Positions 36,393 through 40,704 of a DNA stretch of 40,704 nt are shown here, piece by piece. The notes under the pieces are model-generated. The model had not been told where the DNA came from, ran no database searches, and saw only the letters and a program-made list of their open reading frames with translations. The stretch spans positions 1 through 40,704 of the forward strand of contig JAAYNS010000016.1 in assembly GCA_012520755.1 (NCBI GenBank), written 5' to 3'. The DNA comes from Tissierellia bacterium (GTDB taxonomy: Bacteria; Bacillota; Clostridia; Tissierellales; Tissierellaceae). A program made the translations under genes and the position numbers. The number at the start of each line of letters is the position of its first letter. Positions within the stretch are counted from its first letter, which is position 1.

Positions 36393-37450
36393 AGAGTCCC
36401 CTTCCTTAATATTACAATTAAAAATGTTATCCCACCAAACATTTCGATGATAACGGAAATCACACCTTGGGCGTTAAATACATGGTACATAAAGAAGTAT
36501 GCACCTGTAATTATCAAAAAACCTATGGCAAGAGCCATTGGAAAAATATATTTATGATCATAGGTTGGGGCTGCTTGATAGGTTAAAGTTGCAACTAAAA
36601 ATCCATAGAAAGTAAGGGGCCCAACCAAAGCCGTTGATATAGACATCAAAACTGAAACTAGTATAAGGGTAAAAATCACCCTATATTTATGATTTATTCC
36701 CAAAGAAGTACAGACATCCCTTCCTAGGGATAATACATTTATCCTCTCAGAATAAAGAAAAAGCATTAAGACAGTAACTATTACTATTGGTATTGCTATA
36801 GGAAAATACTCAAAGTCTGCATTATTAACAGAGCCGAACAATCTTGCTTGTAAAATGTCAAATTCAGAAGGTGCTAATAGTCTTCTCATAAAAGTTGACA
36901 AGGACTTTAAGCCTGTTCCAATAATTACTCCAACCAAAAGCATAAGTTGTAAATCTCCATACTTGCCACCTAGCAACCACCCGTACAATATGAGGCTCAT
37001 TATAACCATGGCAGCAACTTGAAGTAAGAAGGGACCTACACCGGTAAAACCAATAAATGTACTGGCACCTAAAAAGAACATTGTACTAGTGTGAATAGTT
37101 GAGTATAGGGCTTCAAAACCTAAAAGAGAGGGAGTTATAACCCTATTATTAGTAATAGATTGGAAGGCAACAGTAGATAAACTCTGGCAAACTGCTGCAA
37201 CAAGCATTGCAATAAGAGCTACTAATCTTCTCCTAACAACTGGAATAAATGAAGGAGAAGCTACAGGAACTGGGTTATTATAAACTAATAGTCCATAGGA
37301 AGCAAGAATACTTAAAACAATCAATGATGTCAACAAAAGCCAATACCGCTTTTCCTCTTTTTCACAACGAAAAGCACTAGCTGACCTATTTGTACAAGGA
37401 AGATCACAATTTATTATTGCACTTTGTTTATTATCAAATCCTAATTCCAT
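36389..37450 (-). CDS. Iron-chelate ABC transporter permease (FecCD family, YclO type) with Cys-bearing N-terminal extension
   Basis: 353 residues with about nine to ten membrane helices. FecCD landmarks include RRRLVALIAMLVAAVCQSLSTVAFQSITNNRVITPSLLG, LGRDVCTSLGINHKYRVI (the ATPase-contact loop) and PLTFYGFLVATLTYQ. Ahead of the first helix lies a ~40-residue polar cytoplasmic segment with three cysteines, C15, C19 and C29 (NCDLPCTNRSASAFRC). AGGAGG eight bases before the ATG shows this segment is translated. It pairs with the permease encoded just upstream, which ends on the base where this gene begins, to form the heterodimeric pore. Confidence 0.89.
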   Translation of the reverse strand: MELGFDNKQSAIINCDLPCTNRSASAFRCEKEEKRYWLLLTSLIVLSILASYGLLVYNNPVPVASPSFIPVVRRRLVALIAMLVAAVCQSLSTVAFQSITNNRVITPSLLGFEALYSTIHTSTMFFLGASTFIGFTGVGPFLLQVAAMVIMSLILYGWLLGGKYGDLQLMLLVGVIIGTGLKSLSTFMRRLLAPSEFDILQARLFGSVNNADFEYFPIAIPIVIVTVLMLFLYSERINVLSLGRDVCTSLGINHKYRVIFTLILVSVLMSISTALVGPLTFYGFLVATLTYQAAPTYDHKYIFPMALAIGFLIITGAYFFMYHVFNAQGVISVIIEMFGGITFLIVILRKGTL

Positions 37451-38463
37451 TATCTTAGCCTCCTTTGTCTCAGTAAAATAACAATAAATACCACTGCCCC
37501 TACCGTTCCAAGTATCAAGGACACTGGCACTTCAAAGGGCTTAATGATTGTTCGAGAAATTATGTCAGTAAGAGTTATAGTGCCCATCCCTAAGAGGCAT
37601 ACCCAAGGTAGGTTGCTTCTAAGATCATCGCCCCTATACATAGAAACAATATTTGGCACAATAAGACCTAAAAAGGGCAAACTTCCAATAACTGCCGCAA
37701 CAATTCCAACTGCAAGAGAAATAAGACCTGTTCCTATAATAAGTATCCGGTTATAATTCACTCCAAGACTTGTTGCAACATCTTCCCCTAGTCCAGCCAA
37801 AGTCAATCTATCAGCATAGATAAATATAAAAATAGTTACTATGACAATTAGCCATAAGTATTCATATCTCCCTATTTGAACAGATGCAAAAGAGCCTACA
37901 AACCAAGTTTCAATGTTTTGAGTCATTTGAAAAGTCAAACCAATAAAAGTAGAAACTGCTGAGATGACCGCTCCAAGCATCATTCCAATAATAGGTACAA
38001 TTAAGGAAGAGCGTAGTTTAATCTTTCTTAAAAACAAAAAGAAAACCATTGTTCCTATAAATGAAAAAATAATTGCACCAGTCATTCTTTCAACCAAAGT
38101 CGGTGCAGGAAATAATAAGTAAACGAAAATCAGACCCAGACCTGCCCATTCGATAGTTCCCGTTGTTGTTGGTTCAACTAAACGATTCTGTGTGATAAGC
38201 TGCATTACCAAGCCAGACATTGACATTGCAGCACCAGTAAGCATTAGGGCAGCAGTTCTTGGAACCCGAGTTATAAAAAACATTCTCATTCCATCCTCTT
38301 GCTCCCTAATATCATAGGCTCCAGTAAACAGTGATATAATAGCTAAAATTATTACAAGCATGATGGCTAGTATAAAGCTCTTTGTCCATATTCTATTTTT
38401 ATTGTAAACTTGAGGCTGAGATTTCTCAGCCCAAGTACTTCTTCCAATTGTACTTTTTTGCAC
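37450..38463 (-). CDS. Iron-chelate ABC transporter permease (FecCD family, YclN type)
   Basis: 337 residues, nine to ten membrane helices. TRVPRTAALMLTGAAMSMSGLVMQLITQNRLVEPTTTG is the classical FecCD N-terminal motif, LAGLGEDVATSLGVNYNRI the ATPase-contact loop, and GSLPFLGLIVPNIVSMYRG the conserved helix near the end. The frame opens with a GTG nine bases after AAAGGGG; no ATG lies before the first helix, so the GTG is used. It lies 19 bases after the binding-protein gene and forms the pore with the second permease. Confidence 0.9.
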   Translation of the reverse strand: MQKSTIGRSTWAEKSQPQVYNKNRIWTKSFILAIMLVIILAIISLFTGAYDIREQEDGMRMFFITRVPRTAALMLTGAAMSMSGLVMQLITQNRLVEPTTTGTIEWAGLGLIFVYLLFPAPTLVERMTGAIIFSFIGTMVFFLFLRKIKLRSSLIVPIIGMMLGAVISAVSTFIGLTFQMTQNIETWFVGSFASVQIGRYEYLWLIVIVTIFIFIYADRLTLAGLGEDVATSLGVNYNRILIIGTGLISLAVGIVAAVIGSLPFLGLIVPNIVSMYRGDDLRSNLPWVCLLGMGTITLTDIISRTIIKPFEVPVSLILGTVGAVVFIVILLRQRRLR

Positions 38464-38482
38464 TCTTATTAACCCCTTTACA

Positions 38483-39505
38483 CTATTTGACTAAAGTCTT
38501 TGCAATCTTGTCAAATAATTCTAAATATGTTTGTATTGATTCATTTGTATAGGTATCATCTGGTGCATAAATAATCTTAGCTTGAGATACAGCATTAGTG
38601 TTTTGAAGGGCAGGTGAATTGTCAATAACATCCTGTGCTGGTACTGCATCGCTTGTAGAAGAGGTTGCAGCATCACGATCTAGTACTAATATCCAATCTG
38701 GATTGCTTTGTGCAATGGCCTCAACAGAGATGTCGTCACCTTGATGATCTGAAGATGTGTTCTCAACTTCTAAAGCTGGAACCCAACCAAAGATTTCATA
38801 CATAGGTCCCCAAACACGACCAGAAAGGGGAGCTGAGAAACCAATATTCCCTCCAGAAACTACAAGACTCATAATAGTATCTCTTCCGTTATATGCTGAC
38901 TTAGCCTCTTCTATAGCCTGATCAAAATCAGCAATTAATCTTTCAGCCTCTTCATTTTTATCAAATATCTTGCCTAAAGTAATCGTAGCATCCTTAAGTC
39001 CGTTTTTAAGGTTCTCTCCAGGTGTATCAGCTGCTTCAGAAACATCAAAGTCAAGATCAATAACAGCCGCATTTGGAACTATGGCTTTAATATCATCATA
39101 GAAGTTTGCAAACCTCTGACCAACAATTACAAGTTCAGGTTCTACAGCTGCTATTATTTCTAGATTTGGCTCTCTATGATTTCCAATATCTAAGACTGAA
39201 TGGTCAGATACATATGGTGAATCTGCTGGCATTATAGGTTTTGGAGCAGCAAGTAATTTAATTCCCCAATCAGATAATGTTTCAAAAGTTCTACTATCTA
39301 AAGAAACTACATTCTTTGGATTTACAGGCACAGTGACCTTTCCACGAGCATCAATTATTTCGACGGTTTTGTCTTCAAGATCATCATTTATTTCTTCAAT
39401 AACTTCAGCTCCAGAAGCTTCATTGCTTGTAGTTGAACAAGCTGTTAACATCAAAGCAAAGATTCCTATAAAGATAGTTAATTTTATAAAACTTGATTTC
39501 TTCAT
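38483..39505 (-). CDS. Iron-chelate ABC transporter substrate-binding lipoprotein (FepB/YclQ type)
   Basis: 340 residues of the periplasmic-binding (helical-backbone) metal/siderophore receptor family. The signal peptide ends in lipobox LMLTAC at about residue 23, so the protein is a surface lipoprotein. Landmarks: VTVPVNPKNVVSLDSRTFETLSDWG, NLEIIAAVEPELVIVGQR (chelate cleft), GGNIGFSAPLSGRVWGPMYEIFG, and the C-terminal YLELFDKIAKTLVK. It captures an iron chelate and docks on the two permeases. First gene of the operon; AAAGGAG precedes the ATG. A consensus promoter and a Fur box lie ~130-190 bases upstream. Confidence 0.91.
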   Translation of the reverse strand: MKKSSFIKLTIFIGIFALMLTACSTTSNEASGAEVIEEINDDLEDKTVEIIDARGKVTVPVNPKNVVSLDSRTFETLSDWGIKLLAAPKPIMPADSPYVSDHSVLDIGNHREPNLEIIAAVEPELVIVGQRFANFYDDIKAIVPNAAVIDLDFDVSEAADTPGENLKNGLKDATITLGKIFDKNEEAERLIADFDQAIEEAKSAYNGRDTIMSLVVSGGNIGFSAPLSGRVWGPMYEIFGWVPALEVENTSSDHQGDDISVEAIAQSNPDWILVLDRDAATSSTSDAVPAQDVIDNSPALQNTNAVSQAKIIYAPDDTYTNESIQTYLELFDKIAKTLVK

Positions 39506-39544
39506 AAATTCTCCTTTATAAATAAGTATTTTTGACTAATAAAT

Positions 39545-39566
39545 TATTGAGTTGAATAACTCAATA
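39545..39566 (-). other. Leader hairpin upstream of the iron-chelate binding-protein gene
   Basis: TATTGAGTT and AACTCAATA form a perfect 9-bp stem with a 4-base loop inside the ~155-base leader, about 40 bases before the start codon. No T run, so not a terminator. Confidence 0.45.
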
Positions 39567-39637
39567 TCTACTGCTTATTACTGTGGGCGTGGGTACAATA
39601 TAGAGTTGTTATTAATGTTTATAATAAGTATATAATT

Positions 39638-39656
39638 GATAATGATTATCATTATC
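39638..39656. promoter_or_regulatory. Fur box
   Basis: GATAATGATTATCATTATC matches the 19-base Fur consensus (GATAATGATAATCATTATC) at 18 of 19 places, the difference being the central base. It covers about +6 to +24 of the predicted iron-importer transcript, so iron-loaded Fur should block it. Confidence 0.92.
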
Positions 39657-39668
39657 ATCGTCTAGTTA

Positions 39669-39697
39669 ATTATAACTATGCAAGATAATAATGTCAA
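39669..39697 (-). promoter_or_regulatory. Promoter of the iron-chelate ABC operon
   Basis: On the minus strand TTGACA, 17 bases, TATAAT: a perfect consensus promoter, suited to strong expression when Fur repression is lifted. Confidence 0.88.
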
Positions 39698-39773
39698 CAA
39701 CTTTTATTATTAAAGTTGCAAAGGATTAGTAAGCTAACTCCTATTAGGCTTGTTATAAACATTTGTTCTGAAC

Positions 39774-39802
39774 TTGCTTATATGGTACAATAAGCATAAT
39801 AT
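39774..39802 (+). promoter_or_regulatory. Candidate promoter of exonuclease III gene
   Basis: TTGCTT, 17 bases, TAATAT, starting transcription about 33 bases before the start codon. Confidence 0.5.
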
Positions 39803-39841
39803 AAATCATTAGCGATATATTATTTATTAGGAGGAAGATCA

Positions 39842-40669
39842 TTGAAGTTTATTTCATGGAATATTGATTCATTAAATGCTGCATTAACGGGAGATTCAGC
39901 CCGTGCCTTATTATCTAGAAATGTATTAGATACGATAATTCAAGATAACCCTGATGTTATCGCCTTACAGGAAACAAAATTGCCAAGTAAGGGTCCTACT
40001 AAAAAACATTTAGAAATTCTAAAGGAAAAATTCTCTAATTACGAAATTGTTTGGAATAGTTCAGTAGAGCCAGCTCGCAAGGGTTATGCAGGTACCATGT
40101 TTTTATATAAGAAGGACTTAAAACCAACTGTTAGCTATCCAACAATTGGTGCCCCTAGTACCATGGACCTGGAAGGTCGAATCATTACATTGGAATTTAA
40201 AGATTTCTTTTTAACTCAAGTTTATACACCAAATGCTGGTGATGGTCTCAATCGTTTGGAAGAACGCCAAATTTGGGATATAAAATATGCTGATTATCTA
40301 GCAGGACTTGATAAAGAAAAGTATGTTATTGCAACAGGTGATTTTAACGTAGCACACAAAGAAATAGATTTGGCTCATCCTGAAAATAACCGTCGTTCTG
40401 CTGGCTTTACCGATGAAGAACGCCAAGGTTTCACAAATCTATTGGAAAGAGGATTCACTGATACTTTTCGCTATATTCACGGAGATGTTGAAGGCTCTTA
40501 TACTTGGTGGGCTCAGCGTGTTAAAACAAGTAAAATTAATAATTCTGGTTGGAGAATTGATTATTGGCTAGTAAGTAATCGCATTGCAGGTAAAATTATT
40601 AAATCTGAAATGATTGATTCAGGTCCAAGACAAGACCACACACCAATATTACTTGAAATTGATTTGTAG
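39842..40669 (+). CDS. Exodeoxyribonuclease III / AP endonuclease (ExoA type)
   Basis: 275 residues, the usual length for the ExoA/XthA family of base-excision repair enzymes, which cut DNA at abasic sites and trim 3' ends. Active-site residues are visible: N7 in ISWNIDS, the metal Glu E44 in ALQETKLP, Tyr/Asn in QVYTPNAGDGLNRLEER, Asp/Asn in ATGDFNVAHKEIDL, the Asp of WRIDYWLVS, and the Asp-His pair in RQDHTPILLEI (SDH in many relatives). The start is a TTG seven bases after AGGAGG, giving the family N-terminus MKFISWNID. Divergent from the iron-importer operon; only 35 bases follow in the window. Confidence 0.93.
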   Translation: MKFISWNIDSLNAALTGDSARALLSRNVLDTIIQDNPDVIALQETKLPSKGPTKKHLEILKEKFSNYEIVWNSSVEPARKGYAGTMFLYKKDLKPTVSYPTIGAPSTMDLEGRIITLEFKDFFLTQVYTPNAGDGLNRLEERQIWDIKYADYLAGLDKEKYVIATGDFNVAHKEIDLAHPENNRRSAGFTDEERQGFTNLLERGFTDTFRYIHGDVEGSYTWWAQRVKTSKINNSGWRIDYWLVSNRIAGKIIKSEMIDSGPRQDHTPILLEIDL

Positions 40670-40704
40670 TTTATGGGTCTATGAATTTTTGAGAGTTTCT
40701 ATAT

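Overview
The window is AT-rich DNA with short intergenic gaps, strong AGGAGG ribosome-binding sites, frequent TTG/GTG starts, T-box and riboswitch leaders and SLH-domain surface proteins. This points to a low-GC Gram-positive of the class Clostridia, perhaps a Tissierellia-like amino-acid fermenter; the rank is inference. Most genes lie on the minus strand. No tRNA, rRNA, CRISPR array, insertion sequence or phage gene was seen.

Left part (1-5 kb): a FAD oxidoreductase fused to a Rieske domain (cut by the left edge), an M20 amidohydrolase, and a decayed sodium-pump locus (a 43-aa OadG-like protein and an OadB lacking its N-terminus) that abuts a membrane J-domain protein.

Transport block (4.8-14.4 kb): a TrpXYZ-type ABC importer behind a T-box leader whose specifier reads UGG (Trp); a polar amino-acid ABC importer behind a lysine riboswitch; and a heterodimeric ABC exporter with one degenerate ATP site.

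Metabolic block (14.6-26.2 kb): a leucine-dehydrogenase-family enzyme, pirin divergent from a catalase, solitary cobT under a cobalamin riboswitch, alanine dehydrogenase, a three-SLH surface protein, a CPA1 cation/proton antiporter and an EAL-HDOD protein. Amidohydrolase, amino-acid importers and two amino-acid dehydrogenases together fit growth on amino acids.

Energy block (26.3-33.5 kb): a complete F-type ATP synthase operon, atpZ-I-B-E-F-H-A-G-D-C. Subunit c carries the Gln/Glu/Thr/Tyr set of sodium-binding c-rings, so the enzyme is probably Na+-coupled. Its first helix lacks the usual glycine repeat.

Right part (33.5-40.7 kb): a polysaccharide deacetylase with a bactofilin, a Fur-controlled iron-chelate ABC importer of the YclNOPQ type, and exonuclease III.

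No wholly new multi-gene system is evident. The items most worth checking are the c-subunit helix and its ion specificity, the truncated oadB junction, the cofactor site of the leucine dehydrogenase, the cysteine-bearing N-terminal extension of one iron permease, and the deacetylase-bactofilin pair. Many starts were moved from the longest reading frame to the codon that follows the ribosome-binding site.
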